Assembly (NCBI GenBank): GCA_900073065.1
Contig: FJOG01000002.1
Location: forward strand, 3,264,160-3,328,159
DNA length: 64,000 nucleotides
Direction: 5' to 3'
DNA from: Phialocephala subalpina
Taxonomy: Eukaryota > Ascomycota > Leotiomycetes > Helotiales > Mollisiaceae
In this document: positions 22,894 through 34,026 of the stretch, one piece after another
How positions within the stretch are numbered: the stretch's first letter is position 1
Layout: every line of letters starts with the position of its first letter
Translations under genes and position numbers: made by a program
Notes under the pieces: generated by a model
Database searches by the model: none
What the model was told of the DNA's origin: nothing
Seen by the model: the letters and a program-made list of their open reading frames with translations, nothing else

Positions 22894-23479
22894 GTTTGCA
22901 TTGCTACGAGTCTCGGGATAATTGTGAGATGATATGGCAGCTGTCGAAAGATATTGCCTTTCTGAGTGATGACAGGAGGTAGATGTTGAGATCGAAGTAG
23001 ATATATACACCGTTAGCCTTGCGTCCAAACTAGTCTTAGTTAGGAGACATCTTGCGAATGTCAGCTTATGTACGCGTTGATCGTCCCCACACCTTTTAAC
23101 GTAACACCAATTAAACGGAACGCCAAGAGATTGTCACCAGGCGGCATTGCAAGACGTACTCGTAACTTGGTTGCTTTGGTTAATCCAGATCTGATATCAC
23201 TTTAAAAGTCCGAATGTGAAATACAGACGTAATTGAGCATTCCCCTGGTATGTGGACAACGAGAACACAGTCAAGATAAACTGCAGGCACTCGTTGAACC
23301 GAAACGCCTTTGTCCCGCCACATCTCCTCCCTCTTCTCCACCCAACCCTTCACCACAAGAAGGAAAATGACCCACGCCATTAACATCGCCGTGATACCCA
23401 TAGTAACAGTTGCAACGACCATCGTATTGACACCGTTGTCAATCATAGATTACACAGTGTCTCGGTTCTGTGACATCTG
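22894..23479. other. Upstream region of the regulator, with one weak minus-strand frame
   Basis: 586 bp. A minus-strand ATG frame at 23446-23180 encodes a single hydrophobic segment (AMLMAWVIFLLVVKGWVEKR) and an unremarkable tail. It stops 34 bp short of an inserted element and might be a truncated gene. I do not call it as a gene. Confidence 0.3.
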
Positions 23480-23481
23480 TA

Positions 23482-24300
23482 GGACGCCATTCATCGGACG
23501 CCATATCCCATGGAAAAATTATTAAAACCCATAGAAACCAATAAAATCGATAGAACACGTTACGTTCCATAAGTAATTTCCGACGAATTTTTAAAGTTTG
23601 TAAAAGCTGATTTGGCGCGAATTTAATAAAGAGTTTAAACCTTATAACCTTCTTTTTTTTAATCGAATTAGGAAGTAAACCCCTTATTATATTATACTTA
23701 TACGACTTCGACCTTATTCCTTTAAAACTTGGAATTCTAAAGCTATATTAGTATTATTACTATTACGCACGTTATTATTAAGTTTAATAAGAGAAATATT
23801 ATTCGATTATTATATAAAATTAATAAAAAGAAGAAGAAAATCTTAAAATAAAAGAAGAAAAAACTATTAAAATAAAAATTAAAATTAAATTATAACGGAA
23901 ACATTAATAACTAAGAAAATAACTTTTAAAAATATTAGAAAATAAAAATTTAAAAAGAAATAATTATTTAATTTTATAAGGAAAAAACTTTAAATATAAA
24001 TTTGTAATTATTTCTAATTTTACTTGAGAGTTTTATTTCTTATTAATTATAAATCCTCGAATATATTTTCATTTTTAAAAGGCAATTAATTAAATATAAA
24101 CCCTTATTTATTTTATAGAAATAAATAATATTTTATAAAATAATACGTAATTCTATAAAATACATTATAATTTAATCGGTATATATCTTTATGCACTTTA
24201 ATATCTTATCTACTTAAATTCATAAAAAGCCCTTAACAAAATGCATTATATTTCATGGGATGGCATTAATCCCATGGAATTGGGTGTCCGATGAATGTCC
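23482..24300. mobile_element. 819-bp TIR element with AT-rich interior and TA flanks
   Basis: The left end at 23482 and the reverse complement of the right end at 24300 both begin GGAC, share ATTCATCGGAC after a 3-bp indel, and end CATGG about 30 bp in. TA dinucleotides flank both sides (23480-23481, 24301-24302), as for Tc1/mariner-type insertions. The interior is heavily A/T-biased and non-coding. The left arm holds GGACGCCAT twice; the right arm holds a hairpin around ATCCCATGG. Best read as a RIP-decayed Tc1/mariner derivative or a MITE. Confidence 0.75.
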
Positions 24301-24491
24301 TATAGAGTCATCGTCTAAATATACTCCTCGATTATCATCGCAATCCAGTCGACGTGCCCTCAACCCCTTCGTGGGTACCAAATTGGAGCTGTCACCATCG
24401 CAATAAGCGGACTATCTATAAAGATGTGAAAAGATAGGAGGCGTCCGGAAGTTTATCCGCCGTCGCATCTTTTCAAGACCACGAGAACATC

Positions 24492-25153
24492 ATGAAAACG
24501 AAAGCCTTTGTTGTGGGCGAGATCAGAAGCATATCTTCTAGGTTTGATCGTCCAGACCCGGCGTATAACTTCTATAGCTGGTTCAACTTTAGCTGGTCTA
24601 TCCTAGGGCTTTCTAGCCATCGAAACGAAGCCAACACGTCAGGAATCGATGCTACTATAGAATTTCTCTACGATTCAATGGTACGGACAATTCTGGCAAC
24701 GGATTCCTGGGAATTCAGGGCTTCCATGGATATATTTCGTTCGTATTGCGAGAAATTCGCTACTGGATCAGCGCTTCTGGGAGAGGACGATCGGCCATTC
24801 TCTGATTACTACCATATTAACAAGTACGTTGCTCGGACGAGGCTATGTGCGATTGAGCTATCAGCTCGCAATCCTCCACACACCTTGGACAACCAGGTAA
24901 CGTCCGCTGGAATACTGAGTCGAGCCGGCCCCGAACGAATTTATCACGAGGCGGCCTTCTGAGAACAACCGGGTTTTGCCCTGGATATGCGAAGATCGGC
25001 GACGTCGTGGCTGTCATCCGTGGATGCAAACACCTAGTCCTCTTGCGGAGATTTGGCTATTGTTTCGAAGTCATCAACAGTATATATGTGTATGGTTTCA
25101 TGCGAGGAGAAGCCGTCGATGCGTTTCCCGAAGTTAACATCGAGCTGGTATAA
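24492..25153 (+). pseudogene. HET-like (heterokaryon incompatibility) C-terminal remnant, frame-broken
   Basis: The first frame (24492 to about 24896) reads MKTKAFVVGE and later FRSYCEKFATGSALLG. A second frame, shifted, then reads LLRTTGFCPGYAKIGDVVAV, IRGCKHLVLLRRFG and SIYVYGFMRGEAVD, ending at TAA 25151-25153. This is the usual tail of HET proteins (shift to GD-x-V, then the GE-x-YVHG-like motif). The N-terminal HET domain is missing, and the frame changes around 24897-24960 without an intron of correct phase. A TIR element ends 190 bp upstream and may have removed the 5' part. Probably inactive. Confidence 0.6.
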
Positions 25154-25897
25154 TGTCTGGGATGAGGGGGGACATTTAGATCCGATCACACTTACATGCT
25201 GTGGAGTCCGCAATTTCGCTGGACTTGCGGGCGTTTTGATCAGAGAGACCTGAAGGGCAACGAGATATATGACTTCCGTGTTCATGGTTTTGTGGGATTT
25301 TCATGTTTCCCTTTTACTTGACATGTCTAGTACAGCAAATTTTCCAAGACTCTTAAGTTCACATGCATTTTGCCATTGGGATTATTTCCTGATTTGTACG
25401 TCTCTCAAGTTGTAGGAATTTTGAAACGCTCCCTTCAACACTATCCTTTGCACGAGCTTCTACTCGTGGTGTTGCGATGGCGAACATTCAGCGAAAGCAT
25501 TGCGTTTTCCTTCCCAATGACGCTTCCGCGTCATACCATGTTGGTACTTCTCGGCCTGTCAAATATTGATTCCTCTTCAGACAAGGATGAAGCTACCATT
25601 TCTCCGTGGCCACGAAGTATCACCTCGCGTAGACCTTGAAGACTTCTAGGCCATGCCCAACGTACTTTGCGAGACTGCACAAATCTTTCACATTCTGCAA
25701 AGGAACAAGTCAAATTCGAAGTCAATCTCGGCACTTCGGTCAAAATCTGTACAGACAGAACTCTATTGACTGACTGTAGGCTTTGATCGGTGATAGAATG
25801 GGAGACATGGTCATCATGCTTTCACAACCCCTCTCCTCCCTCTACCGCTCTCCCTCACACCCCATCCTCCATCTCTCCTTCTCACACTTCACGCCCC
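25154..25897. other. Intergenic, no gene seen
   Basis: 744 bp with short frames on both strands that show no domain features. Confidence 0.4.
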
Positions 25898-26739
25898 TTA
25901 AGCACTCCCATTCTCCGCCCCCTTTACCTTCGCCTCCCGCCTCATCGGCGAACTGACAGCCTTTGCGTCCCTATGCTCCTGAACAATATACCCCCACCTC
26001 CCATAAAGCGGCCTCGCCTTCTCCGCCGCATCAAGATACATCTCTAGACCGTCTTCATCTGCTTTTTTACAGCCGTATTCTATTAGCTGGGCGCCGAGGC
26101 CAAGACCTCGGTAGCTTTCGTGCGTAGCTAAAACCTCAAGGACTTTTTTCGTTGTCAGAAACGGGAATGTGGAAAGGAAGGGATAGGAGGCAGGGAAAGG
26201 AGGGAGAAGGGAGAAGGGGGAGAGTGGGAAATGTAAGGGGATAGTACAGTAGTGGGGTCTTCGACCCATGCCGACACGATGTTGTCTTGCCATTGGGAGT
26301 AAGAAGGCCTCGCCCATTAATTCATCGGTCACTTCTTCTGCTACTTCGGGCCACCATCTCTGTTCTAAATCAGCCTTAATCTCCCCAATTCTTCCCGTCC
26401 CTCTCTTCGCGCCTCATCCGTCTCTTCACCTTTCTCTCCCGACCGTCCTGACAACTCAAGAATGAAGACTCACCTGTTTCCAGTCCTCCGTCCACGTCTC
26501 GTCAAACTTGAAATACCGTGCAAAAGCAACAACCTTTCCCTCCGAATCTTTCATTACTACGACATAGCATTGCTTGGAAGGGTCGTCATGCACATTTCCT
26601 ATGATTTGAAGTTCCAGTTCCGGCCAGACGGGGTGTCGGGACAGACGGAGAGGATGGAGGGGTTGTTGAAGGAGTGGAACCAGACTTCTGTCATTCCTTG
26701 GATGTCGTCTAATGTTGCTTTGTGAAGTGAGTACGCCAT
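25898..26739 (-). pseudogene. GNAT-family N-acetyltransferase with one frame break
   Basis: The minus-strand ATG at 26739 gives MAYSLHKATLDDIQGMTEVW. The frame shifts by one base near 26600, then reads KQCYVVVMKDSEGKVVAFAR. Introns follow at 26375-26473 (GTGAGT) and 26143-26247 (GTACTA donor, CTGAC branch). Splicing the second restores PHYFLEVLATHESYRGLGLG, the acetyl-CoA pyrophosphate-binding loop (Q/RxxGxG/A type), then LYGRWGYIVQEH. Family members acetylate small-molecule amines or proteins. Without correction the shift brings TAG immediately, so it is a pseudogene or a base error. Confidence 0.7.
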
Positions 26740-27533
26740 TTTGATGTTGTGTATTTGTGAGAGGGAGTGGGGGGTTGATGAAGTTATTCAAATTTCAGAA
26801 AAACAGACTCGCGAAGACGACAACAATCTCGGGAGTAAAGACGGAAAAAAGCTCGAGCAGGAGAAGAGATAGACGAGAGAAACTTCATGAGGATGATACT
26901 TGTACATATTCAAGGGGAGCCGTCCGCATAGGCTCATACTATAACTCCCATTCTCGCCACCCGTTGGCTAAACACACGATCGCACCACTCAGCGGCGAGA
27001 ATTTGACACTTTATGAGCGAGACGATCCAAAGAGGATGCTTGTGTGAGCGCAAGAAGTACGGAGAAAGGGTAAGCTCCAGCCTCAGAGTAAGCGCTAGAA
27101 AGTATGATAAGATTAGGTAGGGAAAGCGTCTTCCGAAAGAGGAAGGTGGGATTTCTGGATGCGGTGAATGACAGCGGTGCAGGTACTTCTGTTGGGGCAT
27201 GGAAAATCAAGATAATTGAAAGATCAGAGTTCTGATAGCGCCAAGAGGTAAAGACGACTTGATGTGAGGCGATTTGAGGGAGTTTCTGGGTGAGGCACAT
27301 GATGTGGTGGTAACGGACACTTGCCTGCTCATCTTTTGGGAGTCAATATCTGGTCTAGTTTGAACGATTCAAATTGTGGCCGTTGCATCCAGCCTTGGAT
27401 CCTGGACGGTGACAAGGGGTTTGTTAAAAAAGCGTGATTAACATTACAAATATAGTATATCGAACCAAACAAAATCTCCCTCTCATCTGGGACATTCTCG
27501 ATCTTAAACGCAACCAGATCTAAGTCTACTCTC
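26740..27533. other. Intergenic, no gene seen
   Basis: 794 bp between the GNAT start and the oxidase remnant. Frames are short and overlap on both strands. Confidence 0.4.
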
Positions 27534-28082
27534 TCAGACTCCTCGCAAAAGCTGGAAATCCGCAAAATTGAGCCAATTTCCCAACCCCGCAGGATCACCA
27601 CCAATCCTTACATAAACACTCTTACTCGGCGTCGCTCCATCCAATATGAAAAGCTGGAATCAGCCCGGAGGACAACTATGCGCGTTTGGAGAAGCTGTGA
27701 TCGTGCATATACTCCCACTGTAGCTGATAGTTGGGAAGATGGTACGCTGACCCATCGAATTCTCATGCGTAATCGCCTCTGCTCCTAGCAGACTTGCTCT
27801 TATATTGGCTCCCGAACAACTCAAAATCGTAACCGTGACAGCTTGTCCGTATGCACAATCCGTATTCGAGATCTTAAACGTAGGCTGCGGTACTCCGTTG
27901 AATAAATGAGGAGGTACGAAAACCTCAACTCGATATTCTTGCACCAATCGCTCATCTTCGGGATCAGAGCCAGAGACAAGGACTCGTCCATCTTGGAGGA
28001 GGATAGCTTCGGAGTGGTAGAGGCGGTCTATGGTCATATTTTTAGTAAAACCTTGTGACGAACTATCAACTGCTTTGAGCAC
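27534..28082 (-). pseudogene. C-terminal remnant of a glyoxal/galactose oxidase
   Basis: The minus-strand frame contains RLYHSEAILLQDGRVLVSGS, EVFVPPHLFNG and AYGQAVTVTIL, the C-terminal copper-radical-oxidase region with the DUF1929 immunoglobulin-like domain. At 27660-27662 the codon after CPPG is TGA; the same frame then continues FQLFILDGATPSKSVYVRIG and ends GLGNWLNFADF. The family has Trp (TGG) at that spot, so one G-to-A change made the stop. The Kelch propeller and most active-site residues are missing upstream. Intact relatives are secreted peroxide-producing enzymes; this copy is dead. Confidence 0.8.
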
Positions 28083-28461
28083 CTTCCCTGAATCTGCTCT
28101 TCAATCTTTAGTCCTCAATTCTACCCCACAACTCCTCGGGACCTTGAGGTTTCCTCTTGGGTCCGTACACTAAGCAAAACAAGTCCCATACTGCGCCAAT
28201 GAGTACACTGCCTAAGAAATTGGATTCCAACCAGGTTATTACAGCTCATTTAACTTCGGGACTGAGCATGACGACGGAAACCTCACTACTCAAAATCTTC
28301 TTCCAAAAGGCCTGACTCCAAAGCGCCTTGCTAAACCGTGCAGAAGGTCGTAATGTACTGATCAACGTTCATCCATAAGCTAAAATATCCAACCACACAT
28401 GAGACGCTTCTAAACGAACTCCTTAGTCTTTTCCGACTAAGGAGGAAAAGAGAATGTCTCT
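28083..28461. other. Non-coding gap, possible decayed oxidase DNA
   Basis: 379 bp where the rest of the oxidase would be expected upstream on the minus strand. No recognisable peptide remains; several stops occur in every frame. Confidence 0.35.
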
Positions 28462-29464
28462 CTATCCTCTTGCATCCATCTCTTGAACAGGATGTTGGCT
28501 GTCCAGTTCATGCTGCAGCGTAGCATCAGGCACATCTTTATACCTAGCTCCTAGCGGCTGCGAACTCAACGCCTCTAGTTCGGGCCTCACCCCCAAGCGA
28601 TAATTCCCGCCTGTATCTCCATCACCAGCTGCAACCGCGGGCGAAGTGGATTTCCGTAAATTCTTCCGAATGTAATACCATGCACCTAGTGCAAAGCATG
28701 TGCCGAGAATACCGAGTGTGACGCCGACACCAATACCACCAGCCTTGGCTCCCGTCGAGAGTCCCGTGGAGCCGCTGTTACTCGAAGATTCACTCGCTGA
28801 GGTCGATGATGAAGTTGATGATGAGACCGATGGTGAGGTTATGGAAGACGAGGAACTCGTCGAACTAGTAGTTTCCGCGAAGTTGTAGCCGTTGAGGGCA
28901 ACAGCGTGCACCAGTCCTGCAGGACCCGATCCCCATAGAGTAGTCGTTAAAGTCCGTGGCCCAGTGGTGGCCTCAGCGGCGTAATAGGTCCAAGTATAGC
29001 CAGACGTGAAAGTTGATGTGCATTCACTACCATATGTACCAGCTGGTGCGATGCCCGAGAACGAGTAACCACTGTTGGCACATATGAGTATCAGTTGCAG
29101 TCTAGACGGTGGGAATTTAGGACGACTTACGATGGGCAGCAGGCTGTGAAGGTAGTTAGAGAATTGATCGGATTCTGGGATGCGACATAATATGCGCTGG
29201 GACACACCAGCGGCCCAAGACTTGTGACTGTGAATAGTGGTGTGGGAGTTGCTTGCGTCCACCAGAGACTTGCTGCTGTAGGAAGGCACTGGAGTAATGT
29301 ATTGCTGGCACCGATTGAGGGATCGTATGCTACGGGCAGTCCTCCCGACCCCCAGTATATTGTAGAACATTCCGCGATTGAAGGCCACGCCGACGTGATG
29401 GCAACCAAGAGGTTGTTGTTCCGCTGGAGACTTGGGGCGGATAGCTTGAGAGGGAAGATGTCAT
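28462..29464 (-). pseudogene. Single-pass membrane protein with Ser/Thr-rich stalk, frame break near the N-terminus
   Basis: Minus strand. ATG at 29464 gives MTSSLSSYPPQVSSGTTTSW; about 29415 the frame must change by one base to reach VAITSAWPSIAECSTIYW, which is the usual continuation in this fungal family. Exon 1 ends at 29131 (GTAAGT), exon 2 runs 29071-28462 and restores CCPSGYSFSG. A cysteine-bearing ectodomain is followed by a Ser/Thr-rich linker, a transmembrane helix (AGGIGVGVTLGILGTCFALG) and a short basic RKNLRK stop-transfer, then a cytoplasmic tail. Likely plasma membrane; function unknown. The break means a pseudogene or a base error. Confidence 0.6.
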
Positions 29465-30119
29465 ACTGAACGCGTATGTACGATCGAGGCCGAGATTCTG
29501 ATAGAAGACGAAGGGGAAACTTGAGGGAAGCTTGAAGAATTTCTTGAAATACGGGGCGCAAGGCTTTGCAAGCAGCCCCCCAATTCCAGCCGCGACTACG
29601 CCGCAGCTGGGGTATGGATGGAATCCTTTCTATTCGTGCTCCGATACGACCATTCCTTACCAACAGCAAGGCGAAGAGGATGGCACATCATTGCCAACGA
29701 CCATGGCCAATGAGCCTTCATAAAGTAGACGGGCTGCATGAACGTTGCATTCGGTAGCCCCCACAAGCCTCCCTTTCCACACTCGTTGACACTTTCTCAT
29801 TGTATACAATAAGTAAAGTATGCGGTAAAAGCGGATATCGTCGGCACCGAGACTACTGGCTGTAGAAATAAAGGAAAGAATTGCTCTATGTTACAGCTGT
29901 TCTTGATACTTCCGACTGAAAATCATCAAAGTCCATCCCCTGAGAGCAGCTTTCAAATTCAGGGGGACTTAGCTCCCGCGTTAGCGACGTCGCACGGTAA
30001 GCGAGCACCCCTGTACCCATGCCTTACCGCACGGCTGTATATTTACTGGAAGTGTGCAACTCTATTTTGAGAATCTCCCGAGCCTTAACTTGAACCGCTT
30101 AACCGATTTCCCGCTTGCG
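29465..30119. other. Non-coding stretch before a TIR element
   Basis: About 655 bp with no supported gene. Open frames here are continuations of alternative frames or low-complexity. Confidence 0.35.
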
Positions 30120-31529
30120 AGCACCACCCAATTAAAAGCACCACTTTTATAAAATCTTTAATAATTAATTACATAACAGCAAATAAAGGGTTTAAAAAAC
30201 GGTTTAATATATATAATACATTGATATATCTTATAACTTATTATAATTTAATCTTGCAATAGAAATAAATATTTAAATAAATATAAAATTAGTATTATTA
30301 TTTTCAACTTTTTAAAATACTTTTAATTTATATTCAAATATTATACAAATTTTTATTCTTNNNNNNNNNNNNNNNNNNNNNNNNNNNNNNNNNNNNNNNN
30401 NNNNNNNNNNNNNNNNNNNNNNNNNNNNNNNNNNNNNNNNNNNNNNNNNNNNNNNNNNNNNNNNNNNNNNNNNNNNNNNNNNNNNNNNNNNNNNNNNNNN
30501 NNNNNNNNNNNNNNNNNNNNNNNNNNNNNNNNNNNNNNNNNNNNNNNNNNNNNNNNNNNNNNNNNNNNNNNNNNNNNNNNNNNNNNNNNNNNNNNNNNNN
30601 NNNNNNNNNNNNNNNNNNNNNNNNNNNNNNNNNNNNNNNNNNNNNNNNNNNNNNNNNNNNNNNNNNNNNNNNNNNNNNNNNNNNNNNNNNNNNNNNNNNN
30701 NNNNNNNNNNNNNNNNNNNNNNNNNNNNNNNNNNNNNNNNNNNNNNNNNNNNNNNNNNNNNNNNNNNNNNNNNNNNNNNNNNNNNNNNNNNNNNNNNNNN
30801 NNNNNNNNNNNNNNNNNNNNNNNNNNNNNNNNNNNNNNNNNNNNNNNNNNNNNNNNNNNNNNNNNNNNNNNNNNNNNNNNNNNNNNNNNNNNNNNNNNNN
30901 NNNNNNNNNNNNNNNNNNNNNNNNNNNNNNNNNNNNNNNNNNNNNNNNNNNNNNNNNNNNNNNNNNNNNNNNNNNNNNNNNNNNNNNNNNNNNNNNNNNN
31001 NNNNNNNNNNNNNNNNNNNNNNNNNNNNNNNNNNNNNNNNNNNNNNNNNNNNNNNNNNNNNNNNNNNNNNNNNNNNNNNNNNNNNNNNNNNNNNNNNNNN
31101 NNNNNNNNNNNNNNNNNNNNNNNNNNNNNNNNNNNNNNNNNNNNNNNNNNNNNNNNNNNNNNNNNNNNNNNNNNNNNNNNNNNNNNNNNNNNNNNNNNNN
31201 NNNNNNNNNNNNNNNNTAATGAATTTTAAAAAAGAAATATATTATATAATATAAGTGTAATTATTAAAAGTTTTAATCTTTCAATTTTGATTTTATTATA
31301 ATACTTATTATTAATTAATTACTTAATAAAATTATTCAAAATAATTAATTAAAACTTAATATTAAAAGAAATAAAATATTGAAAATTATGAGAAGTTTTT
31401 ATTTTAATATTATATATTATATATTAATTATACTACATATGAAATTTGAAAGTATTTTATTAATTGGTGGTTAAATTATTAAAGTATTATTTTTTTAGTA
31501 AAAGTGGTGCATTTAGGTGGGCGGTGCTT
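30120..31529. mobile_element. TIR-bounded AT-rich element enclosing an assembly gap
   Basis: The left arm at 30120-30149 and the right arm at about 31500-31529 are inverted copies, starting AGCACC and ending GCACCACTTTTA, with about 26 of 30 positions matching. Between them the sequence is extremely A/T-rich on both sides of a run of Ns. This looks like a DNA transposon or large MITE decayed by RIP, with its centre unassembled. No target-site duplication is clear. Confidence 0.65.
30361..31216. other. Assembly gap (Ns)
   Basis: 856 undetermined bases. The length may be an estimate; the flanks are AT-rich repeat DNA, which explains assembly failure. Confidence 0.99.
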
Positions 31530-31824
31530 TCAAACGGGATCTCGGTTATTCCTTGCGTTTGGCGCAACCATCTCGCCATCCAGGTGCTCTCTACTCCACC
31601 CTGTCGCAAGAGTAGGTCTGCTGACCTTGAGTTAGACTCGAAGCGACAAAGCTCAAAATCATCACCTGATTCGTGATGTCCTTGTGCGTTAGGGCTTCTC
31701 TTTGTTACTTTTGGCTGTTCACATTCTACAGATTGAAAGCCTAGCTGCAAAGCTTAAATGTTTCACATGACACATCCGCTCAATGGCGTGTTTCATCGAC
31801 TACCATCTCCACTCCCCTTCCTCA
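31530..31824. other. Short non-coding stretch
   Basis: 295 bp between the TIR element and the pectinase stop codon; probably the 3' region of the pectinase gene. Confidence 0.4.
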
Positions 31825-33325
31825 TCAAGTCGTCGTGGTAGTCTTAGTACTCGTCGTACTCGTCTTAGTAGTCGTTGTCTTCGTCGTGGTTTTCTTCGTA
31901 GTCGTACTCGACTTACTCGAACTCACTACACTCCCCGCCACACTACACGGAAAATCCAAACTCGTCAAACTCCCAATATTTGTACAATAATACTCCGAAC
32001 TCCCACTCGTCCCCACCAGACTCGTCCCCACAGCCGTAATATCCTCACAAACGTCACTACACACCATACTCACGACTTCCTTACTCTTTGTTCCAGTTCC
32101 AGTGACGTTGATATAATGAATATCGTTAATGAGGACTTTGGAAGGATATGAGGCGCAGGTAGAAGTTGAAGTTTCGTAGCATTGGTCGATGACGATGGGG
32201 AGGGTAACGGCGTCGCATTTGAAGTCTTGGAAGGTAATGTTTTGGACGTAGCCGTTGCCGCCGCCGGTGGTGGAGGTGGAGGATGAGGAGCCGCCGAAGG
32301 CTTTTATGCGTGCTCCGTTTTCGGCGTTGACCATGGTGATGTTTTTCACGAGGACATTTTGGATGATCTGGAGAGCAGAGATGTCAGTACTTAGTCTTCA
32401 AAGGTAGTTTTGGGGAATGGCTCAAGAGAAGTCATGAGGCGGTCCGAAAGAGGAAGGGCGTCATCTCCAAACGACTTACATCTTGAACGCCGGCGTATTG
32501 ACCGACAGAACCCATAGAGATCCCGTGGGAGCCTTGGCAGTAGAGATTTTGGACTAGGACGTTGGTGGAATTTGGCTTGAGGGAGACGCAGTCGTCGCCG
32601 TTGATGATATGACTATTCGTGATGGCAACGTTTGAGGAGCGGTAGATGTCCCATCCATCTGTGTTCTGAGCCTGTGATCCATCGGTTTGAATGGAATTCA
32701 AGTTGATGTTGTTAAAGGTGACATTCGAGCTTTGGTAAATGAAGTTGTGCCAGAATGGAGACTGGACCATGTTGATGTTCTCAACGAGGACGTTTTTGGC
32801 GTTGTAGATTACCCATGGGATTGGGCCTGTGGTTCCAGCAGCATACCAAGCTGGGCCTTGTCAGAGAGAGAGAGTGGACGAGGGCAGGGAGGGGGCACGA
32901 ACTATCTCCACTTGCATTAAAGGTTCCTCCGCCATAAATATGGATTCCCGAACCACCAATCGTCCATGCCGTGTAAGCGGATTGGTAAGTCAATTGCACA
33001 CCACTTGCTTTCCAGTATGAGATTTCTGCTCGAGTCAGCTTCCGATTCTCGGTTTCCAAATTGCCTGGAAGAGCTCACCTGGGCTCAGCTTGATGGTTCC
33101 GGTCAATTGAATCGCGACATTGTTCAACGCGGTGGTTTGAAGGACGGTAGCAAGCGTGTACGTCTTGTCGAGCACCACAGTCCCTCCATTATTGCATGTT
33201 GAAAGCGCAGCTGCAATTGCTGGCCCATCATCCGACGTACCGCCAGCGACCTCGCATGTTGCTGCAAGTGCCGAGACCGCGAAGCCGAGAATGGAAACAA
33301 ACTTGAGTATCGAGAATGGAGCCAT
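31825..33325 (-). CDS. Secreted GH28 polygalacturonase (probably exo-type) with Thr/Lys tail
   Basis: Four exons: 33325-33079, 33025-32903, 32856-32480 and 32367-31825, giving 429 residues. The N-terminus MAPFSILKFVSILGFAVSAL is a signal peptide. GH28 catalytic motifs appear in order: NTDGWD, GDDCVS, GSHGISMGS and RIK (in ENGARIKAF). Wording around them (YRSSN, NSTNVLVQNLYC) resembles exopolygalacturonases that release galacturonate from pectin ends. The last ~40 residues are a Thr/Lys-rich linker that ends at TGA with no carbohydrate-binding module after it. Intron 2 uses a weak donor (GTTCGT). It acts outside the cell on plant cell wall. Confidence 0.9.
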
Positions 33326-34026
33326 GATTTATGATGTCTGATATCTCCCTTGACAATTCAGGTAACTCGCTCGAGCTCAAAGTGTACCTTGACGTCTATC
33401 TATATGATCCTCGAAATGATCAAGGAACATATGCGGGCCGTCACAACAAGGATACCCCGCAAAATCGAGGGTCCAAAACCTCAACACCTTCTCCTTTTCA
33501 CCAGATTCTCCGAAGGAAGCTTAAATTGAATGCCAATTTTCCATCTCCATATTAATCCCGCGGCTCAATTAAGCTTTTCCGGGGATCTCGTGGTCTGGAG
33601 CGGTTTTGGACAATTGTCCCACGAACCGGAAGGTTTACCGACAGAGTGCCGAAATCTGACCAGGCTGAATGCGGTGATGCAGCTAGAGTGCTGGAGATGC
33701 GTGAACTACACGTGCATCAAAGGGAGAAAATGAAATGATTTTTCGAGAACAGAAATGGACTTTGATGGTGACGCTGCTCGAGAGGGTTTCGGCCACTCGT
33801 GCCCGTGTGGGTTCTCGCACTATAGCCTGCAATATTGGGCCCGAAGACCTGCGTTGCAGGTGTGCAAGTAGGATGAAATCATAGTTAGCTTTGCCATTGT
33901 TTCCCATATTGGGTATCTAGTCGTAATCGTACACAACTTCGACAATACGCCAGATACGCCTCGCAAATTTTCCTGCCCTACCAGGCGACGCGAAGTGCCA
34001 AGCCCAAATACGCCATAATATCCCCT
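33326..34026. other. Intergenic, no gene seen
   Basis: 701 bp holding the pectinase promoter and the Rsc9 3' end. No operator was recognised with confidence. Confidence 0.4.

Noticed and set aside
24897..24963. GTAACG...TGAG as an intron that would fuse the two HET-like frames
   Set aside because: The phases do not match; splicing there does not restore the downstream frame.
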